NCBI RefSeq assembly: GCF_025147765.1
Contig: NZ_CP102265.1
Location: 656,501 to 720,500 of the forward strand
DNA: 64,000 nucleotides
From: Blautia obeum ATCC 29174
GTDB taxonomy: Bacteria; Bacillota; Clostridia; Lachnospirales; Lachnospiraceae
Reading direction: 5' to 3'
Part shown: piece by piece, positions 1 through 7,357 of the stretch
Layout of the letters: every line of letters begins with the position of its first letter
How positions within the stretch are numbered: position 1 is the stretch's first letter
Translations under genes and position numbers: made by a program
Notes under the pieces: model-generated
What the model was told of the DNA's origin: nothing
The model's database searches: none
Seen by the model: only the letters and a program-made list of their open reading frames with translations

Positions 1-661
1 TCATGGTCTCATCAAATTCGAAGATAGGCATCAGCTCCACTGCATTGATTCCCAGTTCTTTCAGATAAGGGATTTTTTCCATAAGTCCGGAAAAAGTTCC
101 TCGATGCTGAACACCGGAAGAAGGATGATGAGTAAAATCACGTACATGCAGTTCGTAGATGATCAGGTCACAGAGCTCTTTTTTTGACTGTGGCATATCG
201 CCCCAGTCGAAACGGTCTTTGACGACACGTGCATGATACGTATGGTCCCAGCGGATTCCCCAGGTACGCTGACCAGCAACTGCTTTGGCATATGGATCGA
301 GCAGAATTTTATTTTTGTCAAAGAGCAGTCCTTTTTCCGGACAGTATGGTCCGTCTACACGGTAGGCATATTCAAATTCATCAATGTTCAGTCCATATAC
401 GATCATGGAATAAACATCACCGATCTTGTAAGCTTCCGGAAAAGGAAGTACAGCAAAAGGTTCTTCCTGTGCACGGTGGAACAGAAGCAGTTCACAGGAG
501 GTTCCTCCGCATGTGTGAATGGTAAAATTAACACCATTCTGCAAAGGAGTAGCCCCGTTCAGATCGTAAATTCCCGGACGGACCGGAAAACCGGCGATTT
601 CTGCCATAGGGGAAGATTCATAAGGATGGTCAGATACAAATTTCTGATGATAGGATTTCAT
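1..661 (-). CDS. glgX: Glycogen debranching enzyme (GlgX/isoamylase type), 5' part only
   Basis: The reading frame runs off the left edge, so only about 220 N-terminal residues are visible. They hold an early-set/CBM48-like N-terminal domain (segments YRVDGPY and LDPYAKAV) and the start of the GH13 barrel (YELHVRDFT, then GINAVELMPIFEFDE). This layout is typical of enzymes that hydrolyse alpha-1,6 branches of glycogen or limit dextrin in the cytoplasm. Two in-frame ATGs exist, at 673 and 661. I prefer 661 because GGAG lies 6 nt before it, while the site that would serve 673 is buried in the hairpin at 679-711. Type I pullulanase is a related alternative; the catalytic half is outside the window. 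Confidence 0.85.
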   Translation of the reverse strand, partial: MKSYHQKFVSDHPYESSPMAEIAGFPVRPGIYDLNGATPLQNGVNFTIHTCGGTSCELLLFHRAQEEPFAVLPFPEAYKIGDVYSMIVYGLNIDEFEYAYRVDGPYCPEKGLLFDKNKILLDPYAKAVAGQRTWGIRWDHTYHARVVKDRFDWGDMPQSKKELCDLIIYELHVRDFTHHPSSGVQHRGTFSGLMEKIPYLKELGINAVELMPIFEFDETM

Positions 662-678
662 TTTTTTCTCCATTTCTG

Positions 679-711
679 AAGCTCCCGGCCTGATGTACAG
701 ACCGGGAGCTT
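679..711 (-). repeat. Perfect 10-bp inverted repeat before glgX
   Basis: AAGCTCCCGG (679-688) and CCGGGAGCTT (702-711) enclose a 13-nt loop between the uraA stop and the glgX start. In the minus-strand transcript it is not followed by a U tract, so it is a poor terminator in that direction. It would mask the GGGAG before the ATG at 673. It may separate uraA from glgX by processing or act on glgX translation; that role is inferred. Confidence 0.6.
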
Positions 712-742
712 GTTTTGTATAGATTCTTGTGTCGGAAAATTT

Positions 743-1993
743 TTATAAATCGTTTGTCAGATGCAGCTTATCAAGAATATAGAAGATAAGGCTTAAAGCC
801 ATGGCTACTACACAGGCAAGGACCATTCCGGTGAGTTTGACGTTGCCAAGATTCAGGGCGATTCCGGAAAGGCCTACGATAAAGACTACAGAAGTCAGGG
901 CCAGGTTACGGGATTTGCTGTAATCCACCTGATTGTCTACGAGCATACGAAGACCGGAAGTTCCGATCATACCGTACAGCAGGAAGGAGATTCCACCGAT
1001 AACCGGTCCCGGAATCGTGTTGATCAGGGCAGCAAGTTTGCCGAGGAAAGAGCAGCAGATAGAAAGAACTGCAGCACCACCAATGACCTGAACGCTGTAA
1101 ACTTTTGTCATAGCCATAACACCGATGTTTTCACCATAAGTTGTAGTCGGCACAGAACCAAGACATCCGGATACGGTAGTTGAGAAGAAATCTGCAAAAA
1201 GGGAACGATGAAGTCCGGGATCTTTCAGCAGATCTTTGCCTACGATCTTACTTGTCACGATCTGATGGCCGATGTGCTCGGAAGTAACAAGAAGCAGTGC
1301 CGGAAGAATGGTCAGGATTGCCTCCAGATTAAATTTCGGTGCCTGAAAATTCGGAAGTGCAAAAAAAGCAGCTTCTTTTACAGCAGTAAAATCAAGAATT
1401 CCGCAGGCAGCTGCGGCTGCATATCCGGCAATGATCGCGATCAGGATTGGAATAACGGATAAAAATCCACGGAACAGGATCTGGCCAAATACAGCAACAC
1501 CGAGTGTGACCAGAAATACGATCACATTTTTCATATCGATCTGTTCGTCCAGAAGTCCGGCAGTGCTTGCTGCGCTTCCGGCAAGCTCCAGTCCGATCAG
1601 TGCAACTACCGGTCCCATGGCTGCGGTTGGAAGGACAATGTCAATCCAGTTAGTTCCACACTGACGGATGATCAGAGCAACGATCATACCGCAGATGCCG
1701 AGGACAACAAATCCGCCCAGAGCATACTGGAAACCAAATTTGGAGGCAACCAGGAGTCCAGGTGACAGGAATGCAAAACTGGAACCAAGATAGGCCGGTG
1801 CTTTACCTTTGGTGATCAGAATGAACAGAAGTGTTCCGATACCGTTCATCAGAAGAACGATGGCAGGGTTGATACCGAACATAAAAGGAACCAGAACAGA
1901 GGCACCGAACATGGCAAACATATGCTGGATGCTTAAAGGTATTAACAGATTAACAGGTACTTTGTCTTCTACTTGGATAATTTTTCTTTCCAC
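743..1993 (-). CDS. uraA: Uracil permease (NCS2 nucleobase:cation symporter)
   Basis: A 416-residue hydrophobic protein with about 12-14 membrane segments. The N-terminus (segments LLIPLSIQHMFAMFGASVLV and AYLGSSFAFLSPG) and the SEHIGHQ and NTIPGPVIGG stretches are hallmarks of the UraA/NAT branch of NCS2 carriers, which import uracil with protons for pyrimidine salvage. The length is normal for the family. The start is supported by a purine-rich GAGAGGG before the ATG. No pyr genes adjoin it; the downstream glgX is on the same strand but separated by a hairpin. Xanthine or uric acid are alternative substrates in NCS2, but the sequence resembles uracil permeases most. Confidence 0.92.
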   Translation of the reverse strand: MERKIIQVEDKVPVNLLIPLSIQHMFAMFGASVLVPFMFGINPAIVLLMNGIGTLLFILITKGKAPAYLGSSFAFLSPGLLVASKFGFQYALGGFVVLGICGMIVALIIRQCGTNWIDIVLPTAAMGPVVALIGLELAGSAASTAGLLDEQIDMKNVIVFLVTLGVAVFGQILFRGFLSVIPILIAIIAGYAAAAACGILDFTAVKEAAFFALPNFQAPKFNLEAILTILPALLLVTSEHIGHQIVTSKIVGKDLLKDPGLHRSLFADFFSTTVSGCLGSVPTTTYGENIGVMAMTKVYSVQVIGGAAVLSICCSFLGKLAALINTIPGPVIGGISFLLYGMIGTSGLRMLVDNQVDYSKSRNLALTSVVFIVGLSGIALNLGNVKLTGMVLACVVAMALSLIFYILDKLHLTNDL

Positions 1994-2008
1994 GTTACCC
2001 TCTCTTTC

Positions 2009-2078
2009 TTATCTGCATGCGGCAGATAACATTTAACTAAGTGACCGTTTACAAACGGTTACGATTCTGAACAATTAT
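2009..2078 (-). promoter_or_regulatory. uraA 5' region: -10 box and two inverted repeats
   Basis: On the minus strand a TATAAT (2078-2073) is visible without a good -35. Just downstream lies a dyad ACCGTTT-AC-AAACGGT (2044-2059), the position of a repressor operator. Closer to the gene TTATCTGC and GCAGATAA (2009-2016 and 2022-2029) form an 8-bp hairpin with a 5-nt loop in the leader. I see no PyrR-type attenuator. Which factor binds is unknown. Confidence 0.45.
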
Positions 2079-2251
2079 ACCATAGAGGAGCTTTCATTAC
2101 TATTTAAAAATAAATGTGCAGAATGTAAAAATAATATGCAGGAATAAAAAGTGGATGTGAGTGGGGAAGGTGGTTATAATTTGGACAAAAATAGGGTGCA
2201 TATTGGTGAAATGTTGTTGCTTTTTTCAATATTTTATATTATAATCTTGTT

Positions 2252-2360
2252 TGTAAAAAGAATTTACCCTTCAAAAATTTTTTTTACATAACCCCTTATT
2301 TAATTATTTATACTCCCCTTGAAATACCCGGTAGCTCCCCTATCGGGTATTTCTCTGTTT
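2252..2360 (+). ncRNA. Candidate small RNA with C-rich motifs
   Basis: An orphan promoter TTGCTT (2217-2222), 17-nt spacer, TATAAT (2240-2245) is followed about 75 nt later by a strong hairpin terminator. No coding frame lies between. The predicted transcript of about 105 nt carries four short C-rich stretches (ACCCTTC, ACCCCTT, CTCCCCTTG, GCTCCCCTAT), the last in the terminator loop. C-rich single-stranded motifs are typical of Firmicute trans-acting sRNAs that pair with Shine-Dalgarno sequences. No known RNA family was recognised; expression is inferred. Confidence 0.4.
2321..2360 (+). terminator. Rho-independent terminator of the candidate sRNA
   Basis: GAAATACCCG (2321-2330) pairs perfectly with CGGGTATTTC (2344-2353) around a 13-nt loop, followed by TCTGTTT. 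No gene ends upstream on the plus strand, which is why an sRNA is proposed. Confidence 0.6.
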
Positions 2361-2514
2361 AAATATGGAAAATCATGGAAGTTTTCTGGCTGTTTTATAA
2401 AGAATCCAGGCAGTTATGAATAGTATCCTGTTCTTCTGGTCATAATAATGGATGTAATGAAATTGCTGCAAACAGTAATCTTACATTACAAAACGAACCA
2501 GGAGGAATGGACAA

Positions 2515-2703
2515 ATGGCAAAAAATTACGAAAATGAAAACAAAGCAAAAAACTACAGCACAGATAAAACTTCAGACAAAAATGCGATGGACAGCCGAAA
2601 CAGTTCCAAAAACAGCTCTAAAAATGCTTCCAGAAACAGTTATGGAAACAAAACATCCAATGCATATGACAAAGAGCAGAATGATTATTCTGGCAGATAC
2701 TAA
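2515..2703 (+). CDS. Small Asn/Lys/Ser-rich protein, function unknown
   Basis: A 62-residue, very hydrophilic protein dominated by N, K, S and D, with short repeats of the type S-K-N-S-S-K-N-A-S and a Tyr-rich tail (NAYDKEQNDYSGRY). It has no signal peptide, membrane segment or recognisable domain. AGGAGG at 2501-2506 lies 8 nt before this ATG and too close to the ATG at 2507 in another frame, so the start is well supported. A terminator follows. The composition recalls small spore-associated or low-complexity proteins of clostridia, but it lacks the SASP signature, so no function is assigned. Confidence 0.6.
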   Translation: MAKNYENENKAKNYSTDKTSDKNAMDSRNSSKNSSKNASRNSYGNKTSNAYDKEQNDYSGRY

Positions 2704-2734
2704 GGAAGAATAAAACAGGATTTTCCCTTCTCTT

Positions 2735-2768
2735 GCAAAGAGGCTGGCTATGTGCCGGCCTCTTTTGC
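2735..2768 (+). terminator. Terminator after the small N/K/S-rich gene
   Basis: AAAGAGGC-TGGC (2737-2748) pairs with GCCG-GCCTCTTT (2754-2765) with one G-U pair and loop TATGT, followed by TTGC. Only a short T run follows, so efficiency is uncertain. Confidence 0.6.
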
Positions 2769-2869
2769 TGCCTGCAGATAAGGATGGTATTGCTTGGGAA
2801 GATTGAAGAGGCAGATCGTGCACCGAAAAGAAAAGGGAACATATGATAAATAAAAAAGGAAGGTTTGTC

Positions 2870-3184
2870 ATGTTTCCTATTGAAACGATCTCAGCCAGGA
2901 TGCTTGATTATTATGTGGGGCGAAACGATGCTTTGATCATAGATCTGCGAGAAGAAAAAGCATATGCCGAAAGTCATGTGCGGGGAGCTGTAAATATTCC
3001 ATATGAAACACTGGAGAACAGAAAAGATCTTCCAATGAATAAGATACTTGTTTTTTACTGTGACAGAGGCGGTGCAAGCATGGCAGCCGCAAGAGAATTT
3101 GTCAGACGGGGATACAGGACACGTTCGGTGATCGGTGGGTTTACGGCGTACCGAGGCAGAAATCTTGTGAGTGGAGACAGGTAA
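2870..3184 (+). CDS. Rhodanese-like domain protein
   Basis: A single-domain rhodanese of about 104 residues. The N-terminal half holds the LIIDLREEKAYAESHVRGAVNIP segment in two adjoining motifs (DLRE and HVRGAVNIP), and the active-site loop reads CDRGGAS, with the cysteine that carries persulfide sulfur in this family. No signal peptide is seen, so it is cytoplasmic. I chose the ATG at 2870, 6 nt after AAGGAAGG; an ATG at 2843 would add nine residues (MINKKGRFV) not expected in the family. It is followed after 75 nt by the yfcE operon. The sulfur donor and acceptor cannot be told from the sequence. Confidence 0.85.
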   Translation: MFPIETISARMLDYYVGRNDALIIDLREEKAYAESHVRGAVNIPYETLENRKDLPMNKILVFYCDRGGASMAAAREFVRRGYRTRSVIGGFTAYRGRNLVSGDR

Positions 3185-3259
3185 TGAAATCTTGTAATTT
3201 CCCTGTAACCATGATAAGGTAAGAAAGAGAAAATGTTATTATTCAGAGGAGAATTAAGT

Positions 3260-3805
3260 ATGAAATACATGTTTGCATCTGATGTGCACGGCTCGGCATA
3301 CTATTGCCGGCTGATGCTGGAGAAATATAAAGAAGAGCAGGCAGAACGCCTGGTGCTGCTGGGCGATCTGCTTTATCACGGACCGAGAAATGACCTTCCG
3401 AAGGAATATGCACCGAAAGAGGTCATCAAAATGCTGAATGGCATGAAAAATGATATTTACGCAGTAAGAGGTAACTGTGAAGCGGAAGTGGACCAGATGG
3501 TTCTGGAATTCCCGGTAATGGCAGATTACTGTATTCTGGCAATTAACGGACTTACTTTTTATGCGACGCATGGACATGTCTATAATGAAAATAATCTTCC
3601 ACCGTTCCACGAGGGAGACATTCTGATACATGGACATACACATGTGCTGAAAGCAGAACAAAAAGAAGGGTATATCCTTCTGAATCCAGGATCTGTATCT
3701 ATTCCGAAAGAAGGAAATCCGCCTACATATGCTGTTCTGGAAGACAAAACATTTACGATTAAAGATTTTGATGGAAATATCATCAAGGAAATGAGGCTTG
3801 GATGA
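3260..3805 (+). CDS. yfcE: YfcE-type metallophosphodiesterase
   Basis: A 181-residue calcineurin-like phosphoesterase. Its metal-binding motifs appear in order: DVHGS near the N-terminus, LLGDLLYHGPR, RGNCE, THGH and HGHTH near the C-terminus. Family members hydrolyse phosphodiesters such as cyclic nucleotides in vitro with Mn2+; the physiological substrate is unknown. The start ATG at 3260 follows GAGGAG. Its TGA overlaps the next gene's ATG (ATGA), so it is translationally coupled to the RNA methyltransferase and heads a four-gene operon that ends with a second small phosphoesterase. Confidence 0.9.
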   Translation: MKYMFASDVHGSAYYCRLMLEKYKEEQAERLVLLGDLLYHGPRNDLPKEYAPKEVIKMLNGMKNDIYAVRGNCEAEVDQMVLEFPVMADYCILAINGLTFYATHGHVYNENNLPPFHEGDILIHGHTHVLKAEQKEGYILLNPGSVSIPKEGNPPTYAVLEDKTFTIKDFDGNIIKEMRLG

Positions 3806-4953
3806 AATATATGGAATTGATCGCACCGTGTCACTTTGGCATGGAAGCGGTTCTGAAACGCGAGATTCTGGATCTTGGGTATGAGATCAGTAAGGTAGAA
3901 GATGGCAAAGTTACGTTTCTGGCAGATGCGGAAGGTATTGCGCAGGCCAATATGTTCCTTCGTACGACAGAGAGGATTCTGCTGAAGACCGGAGAGTTTA
4001 AAGCAGTGACATTTGACGAACTTTTTGAAAAAACAAAGGCGATCCCGTGGGAAGAATATATTCCGAAGGATGGCAAGTTCTGGGTAGCAAAAGCCAATTC
4101 TGTAAAGAGTGCGCTGTTCAGTCCTTCTGATATTCAGTCCATCATGAAAAAAGCAATCGTAGAACGCCTGAAAAGTGTTTATGGAATTTCCTGGTTTCAG
4201 GAGGATGGTGCAAGCTTCCCGATTCGAGTAGCCTTTATGAAGGATGTGGCTACGATCGGGATTGATACATCCGGAGTTTCTCTTCATAAGAGAGGCTATC
4301 GTCAGATGACTGTCAAAGCTCCGATCACTGAGACGCTGGCCTCTGCACTGATCATGTTGACGCCATGGAATAAAGACCGCATTCTTGTGGATCCATTCTG
4401 CGGAAGTGGTACTTTCCCGATCGAGGCAGCTATGATTGCGGCAGATATGGCTCCTGGCATGAACCGTTCTTTTCTTGCGGAAGACTGGAAACATCTGGTT
4501 CCGCGCAAATGCTGGTATGATGCACTGGAGGAAGCGCAGGACCGTGTGAACCTGGATATAGATACAGATATTCAGGGATATGATATTGATCCGGAGGCAC
4601 TGAAATCTGCCCGTGCCAATGCGAAGATGGCAGGAGTGGATAAGCTGATTCATTTTCAGCAGAGAGCAGTCAAAGATCTCAGTCATCCGAAACCATATGG
4701 ATTTATCATCACGAACCCGCCATATGGAGAACGTCTGGAAGAAAAAGAAGCACTTCCACAGTTATACAGAGAGATTGGAGAGAGGTATAATCGTCTGGAC
4801 AAGTGGTCTATGTATCTGATCACATCTTATGACCGTGCGGAAAATGATATTGGACGAAAAGCGGACAAGAATCGCAAGATTTATAATGGTATGTTAAAAA
4901 CATATTATTATCAGTTCCTGGGTCCGAAACCACCAAGGAGGAAAAAAGATTGA
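3802..4953 (+). CDS. THUMP-domain class I SAM RNA methyltransferase (RlmL N-terminal/YpsC type)
   Basis: A 383-residue protein. An N-terminal THUMP/ferredoxin-like RNA-binding region (about residues 1-160) precedes a Rossmann methyltransferase with SAM motif DPFCGSGTFPIEAA near residue 196 and catalytic motif NPPYGER near residue 304. This NPPY type marks enzymes that methylate the exocyclic N2 of guanine in 23S rRNA (RlmL/RlmK family); Bacillus YpsC is the closest architecture. It overlaps yfcE by 4 nt and rdgB by 4 nt. The exact rRNA position modified is inferred, not shown. Confidence 0.88.
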   Translation: MKYMELIAPCHFGMEAVLKREILDLGYEISKVEDGKVTFLADAEGIAQANMFLRTTERILLKTGEFKAVTFDELFEKTKAIPWEEYIPKDGKFWVAKANSVKSALFSPSDIQSIMKKAIVERLKSVYGISWFQEDGASFPIRVAFMKDVATIGIDTSGVSLHKRGYRQMTVKAPITETLASALIMLTPWNKDRILVDPFCGSGTFPIEAAMIAADMAPGMNRSFLAEDWKHLVPRKCWYDALEEAQDRVNLDIDTDIQGYDIDPEALKSARANAKMAGVDKLIHFQQRAVKDLSHPKPYGFIITNPPYGERLEEKEALPQLYREIGERYNRLDKWSMYLITSYDRAENDIGRKADKNRKIYNGMLKTYYYQFLGPKPPRRKKD

Positions 4954-5534
4954 AAAAAGTAATTTTTGCAACCGGTAATCAGGGAAAAATGAAAGAAATC
5001 CGTGAAATACTCGGAGATCTGGATATTGAACTTCTTTCCTTAAAAGATGCCGGAATTGATGCGGATATCGTTGAGGATGGTAAAACATTTGAAGAAAATG
5101 CCCAGATCAAGGCAAAGACAATCTGTGACCTGACAGGTGAGATCGTGCTGGCAGATGATTCCGGACTTGAGATTGATTATCTGAATAAAGAACCTGGAAT
5201 CTATTCCGCACGTTATATGGGAGAAGATACTTCCTATCATATTAAGAATGCAAAACTGATCGAGAGACTGGAAGGAGTTCCGGATGAGAAGAGGACTGCA
5301 AGGTTTGTGTGTGCGATCGCAGCGGCATTTCCGGATGGAACGATGAAGACTGTGAGAGCAGCGATGGAAGGCAGAATCGGATATAAAGAGAGCGGAGAAA
5401 ATGGTTTTGGTTATGATCCGATCTTTTATCTTCCGGAATACGGCTGTACTTCTGCCGAACTTTCCATGGAAGAAAAAAATAAGATCAGCCACAGAGGGAA
5501 GGCTCTGCGTGCGATCAAGGATGAACTTCGATGA
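4950..5534 (+). CDS. rdgB: XTP/dITP diphosphatase (RdgB/HAM1)
   Basis: A 194-residue housecleaning pyrophosphatase that removes inosine and xanthosine triphosphates from the nucleotide pool. Seen are the N-terminal ATGNQGKMKEI substrate-binding motif, ADDSGLEID, SARYMG, and the C-terminal GFGYDPIF and KNKISHRGKAL motifs. The start is a TTG at 4950, supported by AAGGAGG at 4935-4941 and by its 4-nt overlap with the previous stop codon; the family N-terminus begins exactly here (MKKVIFATGN). The ATGA overlap with the following phosphoesterase indicates coupled translation. Confidence 0.95.
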   Translation: MKKVIFATGNQGKMKEIREILGDLDIELLSLKDAGIDADIVEDGKTFEENAQIKAKTICDLTGEIVLADDSGLEIDYLNKEPGIYSARYMGEDTSYHIKNAKLIERLEGVPDEKRTARFVCAIAAAFPDGTMKTVRAAMEGRIGYKESGENGFGYDPIFYLPEYGCTSAELSMEEKNKISHRGKALRAIKDELR

Positions 5535-6010
5535 AGGTACTGATCGTCAGTGATACCCATGGGCACGATGAAAATCTGGAAAGAGCGGTGATGATGGAAA
5601 CGCCGTTTGATATGCTGGTACATTGCGGAGATGTGGAGGGCCGTGAGATTTTTATCGAAGCTCTTGTGGACTGCCCCTGCTGTATTGTTGCCGGCAATAA
5701 TGATTTTTTCTCAGACCTTCCGAGAGAAGAGGAGATAGAACTTGATGGAAATAAGGTTCTTGTCACGCATGGAAATTATTATGGTGTGTCCATGGATATT
5801 TCCGGTGTCGCAGAAGAAGCAAAGTCCAGAGACTGTGATGCTGTGTTCTTTGGACACACGCATAAGCCTGTAATTGAAGAAATAGACGGTGTTCTGGCCA
5901 TTAACCCGGGAAGTCTGTCCTATCCACGCCAGCACGGCAGAAAGCCAAGCTATGTGATCCTTGAGACTGATAAAGACAGAAAGATGTCTGCCAAGATCAA
6001 ATATCTGTAA
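5531..6010 (+). CDS. Small metallophosphoesterase (YfcE/MJ0936 family)
   Basis: A 159-residue phosphoesterase with the motifs DTHGH, HCGDVEG, AGNND, VTHGN and FGHTHKP in the canonical order for a di-metal calcineurin-like fold. It is shorter than the first operon gene and a different paralogue. The ATG overlaps the rdgB stop (ATGA), and the gene is followed by a strong bidirectional terminator. RdgB and this gene are a conserved pair in Firmicutes; the substrate is not known. Confidence 0.9.
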   Translation: MKVLIVSDTHGHDENLERAVMMETPFDMLVHCGDVEGREIFIEALVDCPCCIVAGNNDFFSDLPREEEIELDGNKVLVTHGNYYGVSMDISGVAEEAKSRDCDAVFFGHTHKPVIEEIDGVLAINPGSLSYPRQHGRKPSYVILETDKDRKMSAKIKYL

Positions 6011-6090
6011 AATGATTTAAACAAGTATGTATAGGGGACTCTAAATTGTTCGGGTTAAGATTCAGGGAAAACAAAATAATAGAATGTCAA

Positions 6091-6140
6091 AACAGCAGGA
6101 AATCTTCTCCATACGAGAGAGAAGTCTCCTGCTGTTATTC
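6091..6140. terminator. Bidirectional terminator between the rdgB operon and the tRNA genes
   Basis: AACAGCAGGA (6091-6100) pairs perfectly with TCCTGCTGTT (6127-6136); the inside adds TCTTCTC against GAGAGAAG. T-rich sequence follows on both strands, fitting the convergent plus-strand operon and minus-strand tRNA-Leu. Confidence 0.8.
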
Positions 6141-6242
6141 TATACATATCCTATTTGAAAACGAAGAAGTCCTTTGCTTCTCAGCCAAGGGTGTGCAGAG
6201 GGAATGGTAAGTCCCTTTGCAATCCTTATGATTTAAATAAAA

Positions 6243-6323
6243 TGCGGATGACAGGACTTGAACCTGCACGTCGTAGACACCAGAACCTAAATCTGGCGCG
6301 TCTGCCAATTCCGCCACATCCGC
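6243..6323 (-). tRNA. tRNA-Leu (anticodon TAG)
   Basis: Read on the minus strand the acceptor GCGGATG pairs with CATCCGC, with discriminator A. The anticodon arm is CCAGA-TTTAGGT-TCTGG, giving TAG. A long class II variable arm and the T-loop GGTTCAAGTCC are present. CCA is not encoded. Confidence 0.96.
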
Positions 6324-6345
6324 ATAGAAACAATATATAGATAAA

Positions 6346-6434
6346 CGGAATTGTCAGACGATCGATAAATCGATTAGAGTCTGTCCGATCTTGAACTGAC
6401 GTTCAAGAACAAAGAATTCCGCCACATCCGCATA
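6346..6434 (-). pseudogene. tRNA-Leu 5' fragment inside a structured spacer
   Basis: Positions 6415-6434 repeat exactly 20 bp of the intact tRNA-Leu 5' end (6307-6326), but no D, anticodon or T arm follows. Instead the minus-strand RNA would form TCTTGAAC-GTCA-GTTCAAGA (6389-6408) and CAGAC...GTCTG enclosing ATCGAT-AA-ATCGAT (6355-6383). An outer helix CGGAATT/AATTCCG (6346-6352 with 6415-6421) closes these into a three-way junction. It is either a decayed duplicate of the tRNA gene or a structured RNA. Confidence 0.55.
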
Positions 6435-6474
6435 TTGTTTGATATATTCGTGTGTAACATAAAAGATAAATAAA

Positions 6475-6497
6475 AACACTATCGAAATGATAGTGTT
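6475..6497 (-). terminator. Terminator after tRNA-Lys
   Basis: On the minus strand AACACTATC and GATAGTGTT form a perfect 9-bp stem with a 5-nt loop, followed by TTTTATTT. It ends the six-tRNA transcript, so tRNA-Leu probably depends on read-through or its own promoter. Confidence 0.8.
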
Positions 6498-6509
6498 CTT
6501 AAAAATCAA

Positions 6510-6582
6510 TGAGACATCGGGGATTCGAACCCCGGACAACTTGATTAAAAGTCAAGTGCTCTACCAACTGAGCTAATATCCC
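6510..6582 (-). tRNA. tRNA-Lys (anticodon TTT)
   Basis: Acceptor GGGATAT pairs with ATGTCTC (two G-U wobbles), discriminator A. The anticodon arm CTTGA-CTTTTAA-TCAAG gives TTT. D-arm GCTCAGTTGGTAGAGC and T-arm CGGGGTTCGAATCCCCG are standard. CCA is not encoded. Confidence 0.97.
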
Positions 6583-6592
6583 ATATAAAAGA

Positions 6593-6664
6593 CTGGGCTA
6601 GCTGGATTCGAACCAGCGAATGCAGCAGTCAAAGTGCTGTGCCTTACCGCTTGGCGATAGCCCA
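6593..6664 (-). tRNA. tRNA-Gln (anticodon TTG)
   Basis: Acceptor TGGGCTA pairs with TAGCCCA, discriminator G. The anticodon arm CAGCA-CTTTGAC-TGCTG gives TTG. T-arm GCTGGTTCGAATCCAGC is intact. Confidence 0.97.
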
Positions 6665-6672
6665 AAGGCGAG

Positions 6673-6747
6673 GGTGGATACAGGGATTCGAACCCTGGGC
6701 CTCCAGAGCCACAATCTGGCGCGCTAACCAACTGCGCTATACCCACC
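6673..6747 (-). tRNA. tRNA-His (anticodon GTG)
   Basis: The extra 5' G at 6747 opposite discriminator C is the histidine identity element. The anticodon arm CCAGA-TTGTGGC-TCTGG gives GTG. Acceptor GTGGGTA pairs with TATCCAC. Confidence 0.97.
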
Positions 6748-6751
6748 ACAG

Positions 6752-6825
<74 letters not shown>

Positions 6826-6847
6826 ATTCCTCTGTTTGCAACAGAGA

Positions 6848-6918
6848 AGCGGGTGATGGGAATCGAACCCACGTATCCAGCTTGGAAGGCTGGTGTTCTA
6901 CCATTGAACTACACCCGC
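6848..6918 (-). tRNA. tRNA-Gly (anticodon TCC)
   Basis: Acceptor GCGGGTG pairs with CACCCGC, discriminator T as usual for Gram-positive tRNA-Gly. The anticodon arm CCAGC-CTTCCAA-GCTGG gives TCC. Confidence 0.97.
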
Positions 6919-6947
6919 ATGTCGCTGAAACGGTATTGTTTACAGCA

Positions 6948-7022
6948 TCGGGGTGACAGGATTCGAACCTGCGGCCTCCTGGTCCCAAACCAGGCGCTCT
7001 AGCCAAGCTGAGCCACACCCCG
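6948..7022 (-). tRNA. tRNA-Pro (anticodon TGG)
   Basis: Acceptor CGGGGTG pairs with CACCCCG, discriminator A. The anticodon arm CCTGG-TTTGGGA-CCAGG gives TGG. It is the first gene of the tRNA transcript. Confidence 0.97.
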
Positions 7023-7073
7023 TTAACGGTATTTAATTGTTTGCGTTTGGCTTTGTCGCTCAACGCAAGACAT

Positions 7074-7134
7074 ATTATATTATAGTGATATGCAAATGTC
7101 AACAACTTTTTTCAACTTTTTTTCGAAAAAAGTT
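7074..7134 (-). promoter_or_regulatory. tRNA operon promoter with A/T tracts upstream
   Basis: TTGACA (7102-7097), a 17-nt spacer and TATAAT (7079-7074) are full consensus on the minus strand. Upstream, 7114-7134 is a perfect dyad of T and A runs (AACTTTTTT/AAAAAAGTT), which fits an UP element for a strongly expressed stable RNA operon. Confidence 0.85.
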
Positions 7135-7236
7135 TTAAGACCTAAAAAACATTGATTTTACAGGGGTTTCAGGTGGAAAAAAGTTTTATATTTTATTGCG
7201 AAAAGAGTAAAAATTATAGAAAAGAGATAGATTTTC

Positions 7237-7265
7237 TTGGAAAAAACAGAGAAGGATGTTACAAT
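7237..7265 (+). promoter_or_regulatory. Promoter of the sigma-like gene
   Basis: TTGGAA (7237-7242), 17-nt spacer, TACAAT (7260-7265). About 90 nt of leader follows. It contains an 8-codon ORF (ATG 7282, MKNNSVFK) preceded by CGGAG, which may be chance. Nothing else is seen between 7135 and 7357. Confidence 0.6.
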
Positions 7266-7357
7266 AAAAAACGGAGAAAAAATGAAAAATAACAGTGTGT
7301 TTAAATGATCTTAATAAGATAATGACAGATGAACTGTCGGAATAAAGGAGAACTGTG

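Noticed and set aside
3580..4686. Antisense open frame (368 codons) opposite the RNA methyltransferase
   Set aside because: The sense frame has clear methyltransferase motifs and operon overlaps; the antisense has neither motifs nor a start site.
7282..7308. 8-codon ORF MKNNSVFK as an attenuator peptide
   Set aside because: It has a CGGAG site but no terminator/antiterminator pair or repeated regulatory codons, so it is probably chance.
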